Below are positions 17,591-26,980 of a stretch of 64,000 nt of DNA, one piece after another. Location: NCBI GenBank assembly GCA_003973385.1, contig QNYK01000062.1, positions 17,763 through 81,762 on the forward strand, written 5' to 3'. How positions within the stretch are numbered: position 1 is the stretch's first letter; every line of letters begins with the position of its first letter. The translations under genes and the position numbers were made by a program. Source of the DNA: Bacillota bacterium. Lineage in GTDB: Bacteria > Planctomycetota > UBA8108 > UBA1146. Under the pieces are notes generated by a model. That model was not told the origin of the DNA. It saw only the letters and a list, made by a program, of their open reading frames with translations, and ran no database searches.

Positions 17591-19203
17591 CAGGCACCTC
17601 CCCCAGCACCGACACCTGCGGGGCGGTCGGATAGTAGCAATCCCGAGGATCCGATATCGCTGTGGTTATGACCGGCGAAGGGAGCGCAAACCTCAGACAA
17701 CTCCCGGAAAATGCCGGCAGCAGAGAGGCTTCTGGATCGGGTCCCGAGCGCGGATTGCAATGACTGAAGGAGCACAAGTTCGCCGGGAAACGGAGTTTCT
17801 CCCGGTTTCCAGCAGCTGCGGGTTCGCTGAAGGCGATCGTCTTCGCTGACCCAGGTGCCTTCCTTTTCCAGTGGCGCGGTTGCAGGGAATACCAGTGCTG
17901 CTCCGTCGAGCCAGTTGCCTTCTAGCACGGAGAAAAGGATGCGAGTCGAGGCCTTTACCAGCGCAGCGCTCCACTCTTGCCCGGGCCCGTCAGGATCTGG
18001 GCCACCGCAGAAGGCGACGATCGTCTCGATGGATCCATCGTCGAGTGCCCTCTGTAGATGGCTGGCATCTTCACCGAAGACCTGATGACCAAAAACCTGT
18101 TCGGCGCCATTTCTATTGGGGTGTTTGTCGGCGCTGATCTTGAACCCGGCTGGGAACTCAGCTGCGGCACCTTGCTCTGGCAGCCAGCCCCCGACCAGCG
18201 AATCGGAACTGGATGCGGCGAGTGCATGTACGAGGTGCAGTTCTTCGCAAGTGAGGAATGGATCGATCAAGAATGCAACCCGCGGCGAATTGTCGAGAAT
18301 CTCGATGAAAGCAGTGATCGATCGGGAAGAATCGAGTGGCCCAGAGGGACCTCTCGCCTCCAGGACACGATCATCGCTGTAAAGGTGTCTCCAGCCGTAG
18401 CGGCCTTCATCGCACATCCACCAGTCATTCACATCCTGATTTTCACGAGGCATCAATCGCTTGACGAAACCGTCCAGGGTTTCGACCTCTATATTGCATC
18501 CTCTTGAGCATCCGCCGCAGATGGAGTCCTTGCGTTCCATATTCCAGACCCGGGCTTCGAACTTGAAGTCGTGGGAGATGAGAGCGCCAACGGGACAGAT
18601 GTCCACGGTGTTGCCCGCCAGCTGGTTGTCGATGGGTATTCCTGGAAATACATCGACCACCGATCGATCACCGCGTTCGACGATGCAGAGTTCGCTGGTA
18701 CCGCTGATCTCATCGCAGAAGCGGGTGCATCGTGTGCACACGATGCACCGGTTTCCCCAGATGGAAATCGTTGGCCCCAGTTCCTTGGTATGCCGGATGT
18801 TCTTGTCCTCGATGAAGCGGCTTCGGTCCGGTCCGTGCGAATAGGAGTGATCCTGCAGGACGCACTCACCAGACTTGTCGCAAACCGGGCAATCCAGCGG
18901 GTGGTTGATCAACTGGAACTCCATGACGGAGTTGCGGGCATCCACCGCTACTTCGCTTTCGGTCTCGATCTCGAGGCCATCTGCGATTCGCTCCGAACAG
19001 GAGATCACTGGCTTGGGCGAGCGATTGCTCTCGACCATGCAGATACGGCAATTGCCGGCGATCGATAGCCCGGGGTGGTAGCAGAAGCAGGGGATCTCGA
19101 CACCATGCTCACTGGCAGCCTCCAGGATGGTCATGCCGGAAGTGTTCTCCACTTCCTGACCGTTGAGAGTCCATCGTGTTGTCGGAGTCTTGATGTCAGG
19201 CAT
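17590..19203 (-). CDS. nuoG: NADH-quinone oxidoreductase subunit G, short form
   Basis: 537 aa iron-sulfur subunit. The N-terminal [2Fe-2S] domain has PCFCYHPGLSIAGNCRIC. The His/Cys cluster is HPLDCPVCDKSGEC, the next tetranuclear site CIVCTRCTRFC with ICPVGAL, and then comes a CxxCxxxC(x27)C site (ICGGCSRGC ... WMCDEG), the off-path N7 cluster pattern. Only ~270 residues follow. The molybdopterin-like domain, much longer in E. coli (908 aa) and Thermus (about 780 aa), is reduced. The start overlaps nuoF by 8 nt. Reading frame and spacing are intact, so I regard this as a naturally short form. Confidence 0.93.
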   Translation of the reverse strand: MPDIKTPTTRWTLNGQEVENTSGMTILEAASEHGVEIPCFCYHPGLSIAGNCRICMVESNRSPKPVISCSERIADGLEIETESEVAVDARNSVMEFQLINHPLDCPVCDKSGECVLQDHSYSHGPDRSRFIEDKNIRHTKELGPTISIWGNRCIVCTRCTRFCDEISGTSELCIVERGDRSVVDVFPGIPIDNQLAGNTVDICPVGALISHDFKFEARVWNMERKDSICGGCSRGCNIEVETLDGFVKRLMPRENQDVNDWWMCDEGRYGWRHLYSDDRVLEARGPSGPLDSSRSITAFIEILDNSPRVAFLIDPFLTCEELHLVHALAASSSDSLVGGWLPEQGAAAEFPAGFKISADKHPNRNGAEQVFGHQVFGEDASHLQRALDDGSIETIVAFCGGPDPDGPGQEWSAALVKASTRILFSVLEGNWLDGAALVFPATAPLEKEGTWVSEDDRLQRTRSCWKPGETPFPGELVLLQSLQSALGTRSRSLSAAGIFRELSEVCAPFAGHNHSDIGSSGLLLSDRPAGVGAGGGA

Positions 19204-20512
19204 GGGAAGCCGCTCCTCCTACCACGGAAGGGTGCCGTTTCTTCCAGGCGGGGCTGCCGCCATTTTGAATCGCAGATTCAAAGTCGCTCTTGAACTTCTT
19301 CACGATCGATTCAGCAGGGAATGCAGCGGCATCGGCGAGAGCACAGATGGTCTTTCCGACCATCCTGTCGCAAACATCCTGGATCAGATCGAGGTCTTCC
19401 ATCCGGCCTTCACCGTGTGCAATGCGGTGGGTGATTTTTGCAAGCCATCCGGTGCCTTCTCGACAAGGCGTGCACTGGCCGCACGACTCATGATGGTAGA
19501 ATCGCATCACATTGAGCATCGCATCGACCATGCAGGTGGTTTCATCCATCACGATCACACCAGCAGACCCAAGCATCGTTCCGGCTGCTGCGAGAGATTC
19601 GATATCCATCGCCACATCGCATTCATCGGCGGTGAGAACATGGGCAGAAGACCCTCCTGGAATGACAGCCTTCAATTTTCTGCCCTTCCAGACTCCTCCG
19701 GCGTGCTTGTCGATCAGGGTCCGAAGTGGGACTCCCATCGGCAACTCGAATGTTCCCGGATTTTCGACATGACCACTGACACAGAACAACTTTGGTCCCG
19801 GCGAGTTTTCCGGGCCGATGGCGCGGTAGGCATCCGCGCCGATCTCGAGGATGTACGGCAGATTCGCCAGGGTTTCGACATTGTTGACCACAGTCGGGCA
19901 GCCAAAAACTCCCTCGATGGCGGGGAACGGGGGCTTCAATTTCGGATTGCCACGATCCCCCTCGAGGGAGGTGAGCATGCCAGTCTCCTCGCCACAGATG
20001 TAGGCGCCTGCGCCGCGGTGAACGGTGACATCGATGCGCTGTCCGGAGCCGAGTGCATTGTTGCCGAGGAATCCCGCATCGTATGCTTCATCGATCGCTT
20101 TCTGGAGCCGCTCCGTGGCAAACACGAATTCTCCTCGGATGTAGATGTAGGCGGTTTCGATGCCGACCGCCTTGCAGCAGATCAAGATCCCTTCGAGCAG
20201 CAGATGAGGATTTTTCTCCATGATGAGCCGGTCCTTGAAGGTGCCAGGTTCCGATTCATCTGCATTGACGACCAGATATTTTGGCTTGTCAGTTGTCTTG
20301 GGTACGAAGCCCCACTTGACCCCGGTGGGGAATCCAGCTCCGCCACGTCCGCGTAGATTGGAAGCTTTGACCAGATCGATCAGGGTATCAGGCTTCTTGC
20401 GCTTGCTGAGGGCAGCCTTGGCCTGTTCATAACCGCCATGCTGCTTGTAAAACGCCATGGTATGGCAGGTCTTCTTCTGGATGTGCTGGGTGAAGATTTT
20501 CCTGAATGCCAT
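19196..20512 (-). CDS. nuoF: NADH-quinone oxidoreductase subunit F (NADH/FMN)
   Basis: 438 aa catalytic subunit that oxidises NADH with FMN. Landmarks are the glycine-rich RGRGGAGFPTGVKWGF site, NADESEPGTFKDR, and AYIYIRGEF. The C-terminal N3 cluster ligands are in ESCGQCTPCREGTGW plus a final Cys in TICALADAAAFP. It starts at the ATG sharing one base with the nuoE stop, and ends inside the nuoG start region. Confidence 0.97.
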   Translation of the reverse strand: MAFRKIFTQHIQKKTCHTMAFYKQHGGYEQAKAALSKRKKPDTLIDLVKASNLRGRGGAGFPTGVKWGFVPKTTDKPKYLVVNADESEPGTFKDRLIMEKNPHLLLEGILICCKAVGIETAYIYIRGEFVFATERLQKAIDEAYDAGFLGNNALGSGQRIDVTVHRGAGAYICGEETGMLTSLEGDRGNPKLKPPFPAIEGVFGCPTVVNNVETLANLPYILEIGADAYRAIGPENSPGPKLFCVSGHVENPGTFELPMGVPLRTLIDKHAGGVWKGRKLKAVIPGGSSAHVLTADECDVAMDIESLAAAGTMLGSAGVIVMDETTCMVDAMLNVMRFYHHESCGQCTPCREGTGWLAKITHRIAHGEGRMEDLDLIQDVCDRMVGKTICALADAAAFPAESIVKKFKSDFESAIQNGGSPAWKKRHPSVVGGAASHA

Positions 20513-21015
20513 CAGTTGCTTCCCCCCTTCGCGCTCTCTCGCAGTTGCTCGATCAACTGATCGACGTCGTCGATGGAGAGGTCTTCGTGGTAATCGTCAT
20601 TCATCTGCAGCATCGGAGCAGTGTCGCAAGAACCTAGGCACTCCACCTTTGACAGTGAGAAGAGACCGCAATCAGTGGTTTCTCCAGGCACGATACCGAG
20701 TCGTTCGGTGATTCTGGTGACCACATCTTCCGATCCCCTCAGTGCGCAAGAGAGGGTGCTGCACACCTGAATGTGATACTTGCCGGTGCCTGCACGCCGA
20801 TAGTGGGTGTAGAAGGTGACGACGCCAAATACGAATGCCGGCGGGATCTCCATCAGATCTGCTACATACCTCATCTCTGGCACACCGATCTCTCCGAATT
20901 CCGACTCGGCAAGACGCAGTGTCGGTAGCAACGCTGCTCTGCGCGTCGGATACCGCGTCAACAACCACTCGTATTGCTTCATCGTCGAGGGAGAAAATGA
21001 AAGTGTGACTGCCAA
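20512..21015 (-). CDS. nuoE: NADH-quinone oxidoreductase subunit E, TTG start
   Basis: The thioredoxin-like [2Fe-2S] subunit carrying N1a. The ORF-track protein (248 aa) begins deep inside antisense-looking nuoD sequence. I place the start at TTG 21015, preceded by AGGAG (forward CTCCT at 21020-21024) and lying just after the nuoD stop. This gives 167 aa with LSFSPSTMKQYEWLLTRYP aligned to the family N-terminus. The next ATG (20982) lacks a Shine-Dalgarno and would cut the conserved FSP segment. Cluster ligands are VCSTLSC and CLGSCDTAP. Confidence 0.92.
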   Translation of the reverse strand: MAVTLSFSPSTMKQYEWLLTRYPTRRAALLPTLRLAESEFGEIGVPEMRYVADLMEIPPAFVFGVVTFYTHYRRAGTGKYHIQVCSTLSCALRGSEDVVTRITERLGIVPGETTDCGLFSLSKVECLGSCDTAPMLQMNDDYHEDLSIDDVDQLIEQLRESAKGGSN

Positions 21016-21022
21016 GTTTCTC

Positions 21023-22339
21023 CTACCTGTCCAGTTCGCCGGCGATGACGTGAAAACTGCTGAGGACGGCGACCGCATCGGAGAGCATTCCGCCCTCGAC
21101 GAGGCGCGGATAGATGGCGTAGTTGTAGAGGGAAGGGGGGCGAACGCGCAACCTGTATGCGGTATCACTCCCATCGGAGGCGATGAAAAACCCAAGTTCT
21201 CCACAGGGTGCTTCGGTGGCGCTGTAGATGCAGGCGCCAGGCTCAGGTTTGATTCCATGCCCGAGCATCACCAGTTTGAAGTGGTGGATCAGCGACTCCA
21301 TGTCGTTATGAACCGCGTCCTTGGTGGGCAAACTGGTCTTGAAGTCATCGTGAACCACTGGGCCACTCGGCAAGGTCGCCATCGCCTGGCGAATGATCTC
21401 CAGCGATTGCTCGATCTCCTCCATCCGTTGCATGTACCGGGCGAAAGAGTCTCCCTCTGTCTGGACCGGAACCTTGAAGTCGTAGTTTTCGTAGCCGAGA
21501 TAGGGGTGGTCCCTTCGGACATCGACATCGAGCCCACTGGCGCGTGCGATGGGCCCCGAGATTCCCCAGGACCTCGCCTGATCCTCGCTGACGATGCCGA
21601 TATCCTTGACTCGGTCGACGAAGATCCTGTTGTTGAGGAGCATCGTGTGAATCTCGGTGAGTAACGGCGGGAATTCATCCAGGAAAGAATACACCAGGTC
21701 GGGGAAAAACTCGGGGACATCGCGCATGATCCCGCCGACCCGGGTCCAGGATGTGGTCAGGCGAGCACCACAGACCGCCTCGATGATGTCGTAGATCAGC
21801 TCTCGTTTCTCGAATGCCCAGAGCATGATACTGAAAGCCCCGAGATCCATTCCCTGGAGGCCGACGCAAAGAATGTGGTCGGCGATTCTCGAGAGTTCAC
21901 ACATGATCACGCGAAGAGACTTGCATCGAGGAGGCACCTCGATGCCGAGCAAATCCTCAACGGCCACGGAGTAACCAACATTATTGTTGAGGGCGGAGAG
22001 GTAGTTCATGCGATCAGAAACCGTGACCCACTGCTGGTAAGTCATGTTCTCACCGAGTTTTTCAAAACCGGTATGAAGGAATCCGATCTCGACATCGGCC
22101 TCGACGATTGTTTCTCCTTCGAGGGTGAAGATGCTCCTGAGTGTTCCATGAGTCGCAGGATGCTGGGGACCAAAGTTCATGACGAGCCGACCATCCCCAT
22201 CGGAATCAGACATCTCCATCACGGAAGCTGGACGTGCACCTGAACGGTGGGCTCTCAATCCTTTCTCCAGTTCGGTCCTCAGAGTCCTGGCAGATGGGAC
22301 CGGTGCGTCCCTCGTGCCTTTATCTGGGCTTGGAGTCAC
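21023..22339 (-). CDS. nuoD: NADH-quinone oxidoreductase subunit D, GTG start
   Basis: 438 aa, the 49-kDa-type subunit forming the quinone pocket with NuoB. The signature NFGPQHPATHG is followed by ADVEIGFLHTGFEKL, and the C-terminus ends SSFHVIAGELDR. The ORF-track start at 22432 lies far inside nuoC. GTG 22339 is preceded by GGAGGT (forward ACCTCC at 22345-22350) at 5 nt and gives a 20-nt overlap with nuoC. The N-terminal ~55 residues before the signature are a variable extension. NuoC and NuoD are separate here, unlike the fused NuoCD of E. coli. Confidence 0.93.
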   Translation of the reverse strand: MTPSPDKGTRDAPVPSARTLRTELEKGLRAHRSGARPASVMEMSDSDGDGRLVMNFGPQHPATHGTLRSIFTLEGETIVEADVEIGFLHTGFEKLGENMTYQQWVTVSDRMNYLSALNNNVGYSVAVEDLLGIEVPPRCKSLRVIMCELSRIADHILCVGLQGMDLGAFSIMLWAFEKRELIYDIIEAVCGARLTTSWTRVGGIMRDVPEFFPDLVYSFLDEFPPLLTEIHTMLLNNRIFVDRVKDIGIVSEDQARSWGISGPIARASGLDVDVRRDHPYLGYENYDFKVPVQTEGDSFARYMQRMEEIEQSLEIIRQAMATLPSGPVVHDDFKTSLPTKDAVHNDMESLIHHFKLVMLGHGIKPEPGACIYSATEAPCGELGFFIASDGSDTAYRLRVRPPSLYNYAIYPRLVEGGMLSDAVAVLSSFHVIAGELDR

Positions 22340-22928
22340 GTCGGACCTCCTCCTCGTACTCAGGAGTGTGCATCCCTCTTCCGATGCTGGTCGGGTAGTC
22401 TTCTGGTTCCTCTTCGACCATCTGATCGCCACGTGGAACCACGCGCGTGAACTGGCGGCGTTCGCCTGCTCCTTTGAGGGGGTAATCCTTGAGAAGTGGA
22501 AAAGCCGGATAGTCTTCAGGCATCAGTAGCCTTCTCAGATCTGGATTGCCCTGGAAGACGATTCCGAACATATCGTGCGTCTCGCGCTCTCCCCACCTCG
22601 CCGAATCCCACAGATCGAACACGCTAGGCAGTTCCGCCTGATCCTCGCTGAGCCAGACATGGAGGCGAAACTGGTGACCAGAAGCGCCGATTCTTCGCAG
22701 TACATAGACGACCTCGAATCGTTCCGGGCGGTCCATTCCTAGATGGTCCATAGCGGTCACATCGACCAGGTAATCGTATCCCTGCTCATTTCGAAAGTGC
22801 TCGAGTAGTTGGCGCTGGTGCTCTGCCTTGCAAGTGAGCGCGACCTGGCCCTGATGCTCCGTCTGGTCGATGACCAGTGATTGGAGGTCAGGAGCAAGGG
22901 CATCGTAGGCAGCATCGTTTGCGGCCAT
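22320..22928 (-). CDS. nuoC: NADH-quinone oxidoreductase subunit C
   Basis: 202 aa, the 30-kDa-type subunit. The core is recognised by LRLHVWLSEDQAELPSVFDLW-like sequence, WGERETHDMFGIVFQGNPDLRRLLMPEDY and PLLKDYPLKG. The ORF-track start (23042) would overlap most of the nuoB C-terminus. ATG 22928, two bases before the nuoB stop codon, gives the normal length. The Shine-Dalgarno is weak, so coupling to nuoB is likely. The C-terminus has an acidic/basic tail (YEEEVRRDSKPR). Confidence 0.92.
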   Translation of the reverse strand: MAANDAAYDALAPDLQSLVIDQTEHQGQVALTCKAEHQRQLLEHFRNEQGYDYLVDVTAMDHLGMDRPERFEVVYVLRRIGASGHQFRLHVWLSEDQAELPSVFDLWDSARWGERETHDMFGIVFQGNPDLRRLLMPEDYPAFPLLKDYPLKGAGERRQFTRVVPRGDQMVEEEPEDYPTSIGRGMHTPEYEEEVRRDSKPR

Positions 22929-22929
22929 A

Positions 22930-23421
22930 TCAACTACCGTGCTTTCCACTGTCGAGGCGCTCCTGGCCGACGAGTTTCTGAATTTCAAATAGAGCGTCGA
23001 GCAAGGACTCGGGGCGAGGAGGGCAGCCGGGCACATAGACATCGACGGGCATGAACTGATCGACGCCCTGAATCAGGGTGTAGGTGTCAAATACTCCACC
23101 ACACGAGGCACAGGCACCCATCGAGATGACCCACTTGGGCTCAGGCATCTGGCGGTAAATTTTCTGCAGCACGGGCATCATTTTGAGTGAGATTCTTCCA
23201 CTGACGATGAGCAGGTCAGCCTGGCGCGGACTGAATCGCACCACCTCTGCTCCGAAGCGAGAAATGTCATAGCGACCAGAAAATGTCGCCATCATCTCGA
23301 TGGCGCAGCAAGCCGTGCCGAATGGCATCGGCCAAAGAGCGTTCTTGCGGCCCCAGTTGACGATGCTGTTGACAGTCGTGGTGAGAAATCCTTCTCCACT
23401 GATCAGACTCTCTAGTCCCAT
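22930..23421 (-). CDS. nuoB: NADH-quinone oxidoreductase subunit B
   Basis: 163 aa subunit binding cluster N2, the final electron donor to quinone. All ligand motifs are present: the tandem Cys in [20 protein letters not shown] and VPGCPPRPE. It overlaps nuoA by 10 nt. Length and sequence are typical. Confidence 0.97.
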   Translation of the reverse strand: MGLESLISGEGFLTTTVNSIVNWGRKNALWPMPFGTACCAIEMMATFSGRYDISRFGAEVVRFSPRQADLLIVSGRISLKMMPVLQKIYRQMPEPKWVISMGACASCGGVFDTYTLIQGVDQFMPVDVYVPGCPPRPESLLDALFEIQKLVGQERLDSGKHGS

Positions 23422-23783
23422 TCAAGAGCTCCTCTCCGCCACAGATATATCAGACCGCTGGTGAGCACAAAGATGAAGGCACCCATCTCGACCAATCCGA
23501 CCACGCCCAACTGCTTGTAGACCACGGCGTAGGGGAGCAGGAATACAGTCTCGATGTCAAACAAGATGAACAGAATCGCTACGAGATAGAACTTCACCGT
23601 GAACGGTTCACGCGCATCGTCGAGCAGTGGAACGCCGCACTCGTAGATACTCTCTTTCTGAACATCTTTACGCTTGGGCCCGAGCAACTCGGAGAGCAAC
23701 AGCAAGGCTACGCCGACGATCACTGTGACTCCGGCGTAGGCCAGCAGCGCGTGGAGTTCGTAATCTCCAGCTACTGCGAGCAT
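23412..23783 (-). CDS. nuoA: NADH-quinone oxidoreductase subunit A
   Basis: Membrane subunit with three helices. The conserved loop is [25 protein letters not shown], followed by [18 protein letters not shown] 23783 gives 123 aa with a normal N-terminus ([14 protein letters not shown]). The ORF-track ATG at 23858 would add 25 residues (MVAAHRGGRVFLP) of non-family sequence. Neither has a strong Shine-Dalgarno, so the start is uncertain. It is the first gene of the 14-gene operon. Confidence 0.9.
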   Translation of the reverse strand: MLAVAGDYELHALLAYAGVTVIVGVALLLLSELLGPKRKDVQKESIYECGVPLLDDAREPFTVKFYLVAILFILFDIETVFLLPYAVVYKQLGVVGLVEMGAFIFVLTSGLIYLWRRGALEWD

Positions 23784-23904
23784 CGGTATCCAGTTGACGG
23801 CGGCAGCTCCGGAGCAGGTGGGCAGAAACACACGACCTCCGCGGTGGGCTGCAACCATCGATTCGGCGAGCGCGGCGGGGGCAGCCTTCCCCGGGCGCTC
23901 TGTG

Positions 23905-23910
23905 ATTTTA
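23905..23910 (-). promoter_or_regulatory. possible -10 box for the nuo operon
   Basis: On the minus strand TAAAAT (5/6 match to TATAAT) lies about 47 nt upstream of the longer and 122 nt upstream of the preferred nuoA start. The -35 region (TTTTCT-like) is poor. It is the best candidate in the nuoA upstream gap, which also separates nuoA from the downstream gene on the same strand's far side. Confidence 0.25.
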
Positions 23911-23996
23911 AGGCAACACGGGAGCGAGAAAAGGGAACTCGAACGATTTCCGGAAGCGATTCAGGGCGGTGAGGACTGCCCCGGTCGACGATCGAT

Positions 23997-24917
23997 TCAG
24001 GAGCGAATGGATCCGGGCAATCTGTCCATCAGGATTTCGATGGCATCGATCGGGATTGGCCCCACAGGGGCTATGTTCCAGCCCAGGAGGGGTCCACTCT
24101 GATGCTGCTGTTGATGATCGATCAGGGTGCCTTGAATGTTGCTCAGGATCTCCAGGGAGAGATCGAGGCAATACGCCTCCGGGACCGTTGCCAGCAGAGA
24201 ATCCAGATGGTCCGGGACCCGGACACCGAGGTAGCGCAGGAATCCGAGCTGGCGGATCCGTTTGACCGGACACAGGCTCACCAGCAGAGGCACCCCGCAG
24301 GCATTGGGAGCCTGAACTTGCAGATCTGACAGTAACGAGATGATATCTGCGGCATCGAAGATGATCTGGGTCGAGAAGAAGTCAGCTCCATCCTGAACTT
24401 TTTGCTCCATGCGGACCGCCTCCGAGATGGGGCTATCTTCGCGCTGGGGGATACAGATGTTGCCGATGCAAACCTCGCTGGAGCCAAATTGCTGACGGAT
24501 CAACTGATTCGCCTCGCCGACAGCAGGTCCGGGCCACTGGCGCCGATCGTGCGGAGCCCCGACGAGCACCAGATTGTGAATATCATGCCCTTGAACCGTC
24601 TCGTTCACCCAGTCCAGAAACTGATCGGCGGGATCAAAAGAAACGACATGATTGACGATCGCCGGGATACCCAGTTCATCCTGGATTCTTCTGCCCAGTT
24701 CTCTTGGCTGCATGCGGGCAGAGTATTCATGCCTACGGTGTCCGCGGTCATTGCGGTTTTCTTCATCGTGAATCTCGGGGATGTTGACGGCGTCAAAGTC
24801 ACCATTCTCGATGAGTCGCCGAACGCGGGATAGTCGCCTGTGAAGGCCCTCGAGTCCGCTTTTGAGAGTCGGTGGAAGAACCTCCAGGACTACAGAACCT
24901 TCAGGATTCCAGACCAT
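23997..24917 (-). CDS. methylenetetrahydrofolate reductase-like protein
   Basis: 306 aa, the size of a single FAD-linked TIM barrel. Early residues VLEVLPPTLKSGLEG and FDAVNIPEIHDE resemble the family start (PPK and the beta-1/beta-2 region). GADFFSTQIIFDA matches the MTHFR segment GADF-TQ-FFD, and CPVKRIRQLGFLRYLGVRVP matches the next strand and loop. MTHFR reduces 5,10-methylene-THF to 5-methyl-THF for methionine synthesis. The sequence is quite divergent, closer in general style to short actinobacterial MTHFR-like proteins than to MetF. It may therefore use another cofactor or substrate. It is transcribed away from nuoA on the same strand, upstream of it. Confidence 0.65.
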   Translation of the reverse strand: MVWNPEGSVVLEVLPPTLKSGLEGLHRRLSRVRRLIENGDFDAVNIPEIHDEENRNDRGHRRHEYSARMQPRELGRRIQDELGIPAIVNHVVSFDPADQFLDWVNETVQGHDIHNLVLVGAPHDRRQWPGPAVGEANQLIRQQFGSSEVCIGNICIPQREDSPISEAVRMEQKVQDGADFFSTQIIFDAADIISLLSDLQVQAPNACGVPLLVSLCPVKRIRQLGFLRYLGVRVPDHLDSLLATVPEAYCLDLSLEILSNIQGTLIDHQQQHQSGPLLGWNIAPVGPIPIDAIEILMDRLPGSIRS

Positions 24918-24972
24918 CTGCTGCCCCCTCTTCCCGGTTCCCTACAGCGAGTCTACTTGAACACGAGCGGTT

Positions 24973-25596
24973 TCAGGCAGTCACGAAGCGCGCTTCTACT
25001 GCAGACCAATCCACGACATTCCAGAACGCATCGATGTAATCAGGACGTCGGTTCTGGTAGTTGAGGTAATACGCATGTTCCCATACGTCGAGTCCCAGAA
25101 GCGGCGTACCGACACAATCCGCCACTCCAACCATCAGAGGGTTGTCCTGATTGGCAGTGGAGCAGACGCTCACGGTGCCATCCGTGTTCTGGCAGAGCCA
25201 CGCCCATCCACTTCCGAAGCGCGTCTTGGCAGCGTTACTGAAGGCCTCCTTGAAGGCGTCAAAACTGCCGAACGAGGAATCGATGGCTGCCGCGAGGTCT
25301 CCGCCAGCAGTTCCTCCACCTTCTGGACTCATCGATTTCCAGAACAGGTCGTGATTGAAGTGCCCGCCGCCGTTATTGCGTACAGCGCCTCGAATCGATT
25401 CGGGAACCTCTGCAATATTTCGGCACAGATCCGAGATACTGGCAGATTGCCACTGCGAATCATCGGCCAGGGCTGCATTGAGGTTACTGACATAGGCAGC
25501 GTGGTGCTTGCCATGGTGGATCTCCATCGTGCGTGCGTCGATGTACGGTTCCAGCGCGTTAAAAGCGAATGACAATTCCGGTACTTCAAAAGCCAT
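24973..25596 (-). CDS. sodA: superoxide dismutase, Mn-type
   Basis: 207 aa cytoplasmic SOD (no signal peptide). The metal ligands are His in [13 protein letters not shown], His in [10 protein letters not shown], and Asp and His in [15 protein letters not shown]. Gly in GGHFNH together with Gln in [10 protein letters not shown] is the pair that marks Mn or cambialistic enzymes; Fe enzymes usually have the Gln in the first segment. A strong AGGAG precedes the ATG (forward CTCCTT at 25602-25607). The gene is probably monocistronic, between an MTHFR-like gene and a secreted dockerin-tailed protein. Confidence 0.96.
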   Translation of the reverse strand: MAFEVPELSFAFNALEPYIDARTMEIHHGKHHAAYVSNLNAALADDSQWQSASISDLCRNIAEVPESIRGAVRNNGGGHFNHDLFWKSMSPEGGGTAGGDLAAAIDSSFGSFDAFKEAFSNAAKTRFGSGWAWLCQNTDGTVSVCSTANQDNPLMVGVADCVGTPLLGLDVWEHAYYLNYQNRRPDYIDAFWNVVDWSAVEARFVTA

Positions 25597-25707
25597 CAGA
25601 GTCTCCTTATATCTTGGTGAACACGGAATGGTGCAGCACTACGGCCGACCATGCAGCAGGGTAAATCTGAATTCATGATGGATCAACCGGACAGGGACAG
25701 ACTCTGC

Positions 25708-26895
25708 TTACAGACAGTCCAGTGGATCGTCTGTGGAGTCTGGTCCAGGGTCAGGAAAGGGAGCCGGGGGCTGGGGAGACCCGGAGAACAGGTATTGAAG
25801 CGCCGTGATCGCATCGGAGATGTCGATGGCACCATCGTCATTGATGTCCGCAGCATCGGGGCATGGAAAAGGGATGCCTCTGTATGCACCTGCCAGGATG
25901 GTGTCCACATCGGCGAGATCTATCGACCCATCCAGGTTTGCATCTCCTCGGATGAAGTGATCCCACCATGTGATGACACCATCGAGCAGATTTCCTACCG
26001 GCGACTGATCCACAAACGAAGCTCCATCGGCCAGATCGATGACCCACGAGCCGGGAACCGAGAGTGGCATGGCGATCACCAGGAAACCCAGGGTTTCACC
26101 GGAGAGAGCGGGCACGGGGCCACCTGTTGATTCGAGCGTGATTTCGATCCCTGTCGCGGTGGGCTGTTCGCTGACGGTCCACTGACCCTGAGTGAGGTCG
26201 TCAAAATCGCTACCCTGGATCGTCAACTCGCAGACGATCCACTCGTCGTATTCGAGGCCCATGGCAAATGTGGTCACGGGGCCATCGGTCCAGGCTCTGA
26301 TCGGTATCGAGAGTACGGTGTCGAGCGCCGTGGCTTGCTGGCTCTCGATGAGGAAGAGCGGGAAATCGAAGGCGGTGACGGCACCCGGGATGACCGTGGG
26401 AATGACAGTGTTTCCGCTCAGGTCAGTGAGCAGGACAGGATTGGATTCATTGGCAATCCCACCGACTCCAGAACCTGCGGAACTTCCATCAGGAATCAAA
26501 TTAATATCGACCAGCGACATCTTGAGGTAGGCAGCGAGCACGGAGCTTCCCGCCGGGAGTGAATTTCCCCCGGCATAGATGACCTGAAGTCCCAGGTAGG
26601 GAGGCAGTGCAGGGCTAGGAATGAGGATCGGCTGCAGCATCTCGCTCTCGGTGCCGGCGAAGATCACTTCATCGAACGAAAGCAGTAGTTCGTCATATTC
26701 CAGTCCCATCTGCCAGGAGACGATGTCGGTCTCGCTGGTGATCAGGAGCGGAAGCAGTGCGTGGTCTTCTCCGGGAAAGATGATGGCATCGCCGAGCTCG
26801 ATGACGGGACCACCAAAACTGCCATTATTGACCTGAGCAGCGAGAGTCGGAGAGAACGCAAGACACGAGAGCACCAGCGCGAGCGTAGTGAACAT
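25708..26895 (-). CDS. secreted protein with cohesin-like repeats and dockerin-type tail
   Basis: ATG 26895 gives 395 aa with a clean signal peptide, MFTTLALVLSCLAFSPTLAAQ; the ORF-track start adds 24 residues before it. Two related beta-rich modules follow, each with LEYDE (WQMGLEYDELLLSF and FAMGLEYDEWIVCEL), resembling the cohesin-like modules common in planctomycete secreted proteins. The C-terminus has two Ca-binding dockerin-like loops, GDANLDGSIDLAD and DINDDGAIDISD, and a proline-rich end. No catalytic domain is seen. The role is unknown; surface attachment or protein-protein contact is a reasonable inference from the module types. Confidence 0.8.
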   Translation of the reverse strand: MFTTLALVLSCLAFSPTLAAQVNNGSFGGPVIELGDAIIFPGEDHALLPLLITSETDIVSWQMGLEYDELLLSFDEVIFAGTESEMLQPILIPSPALPPYLGLQVIYAGGNSLPAGSSVLAAYLKMSLVDINLIPDGSSAGSGVGGIANESNPVLLTDLSGNTVIPTVIPGAVTAFDFPLFLIESQQATALDTVLSIPIRAWTDGPVTTFAMGLEYDEWIVCELTIQGSDFDDLTQGQWTVSEQPTATGIEITLESTGGPVPALSGETLGFLVIAMPLSVPGSWVIDLADGASFVDQSPVGNLLDGVITWWDHFIRGDANLDGSIDLADVDTILAGAYRGIPFPCPDAADINDDGAIDISDAITALQYLFSGSPQPPAPFPDPGPDSTDDPLDCL

Positions 26896-26980
26896 CGCCC
26901 TCGTTACTCCCCAGGGGGGAGCCGTATGCAGGATGTAGTGGTGATCCACGCGGCGTAGCATGATCACTCCCGTTTATCTT

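Noticed and set aside
19163-20356. 397-aa plus-strand ORF
   Set aside because: It is antisense to nuoF, whose cofactor motifs are all intact.
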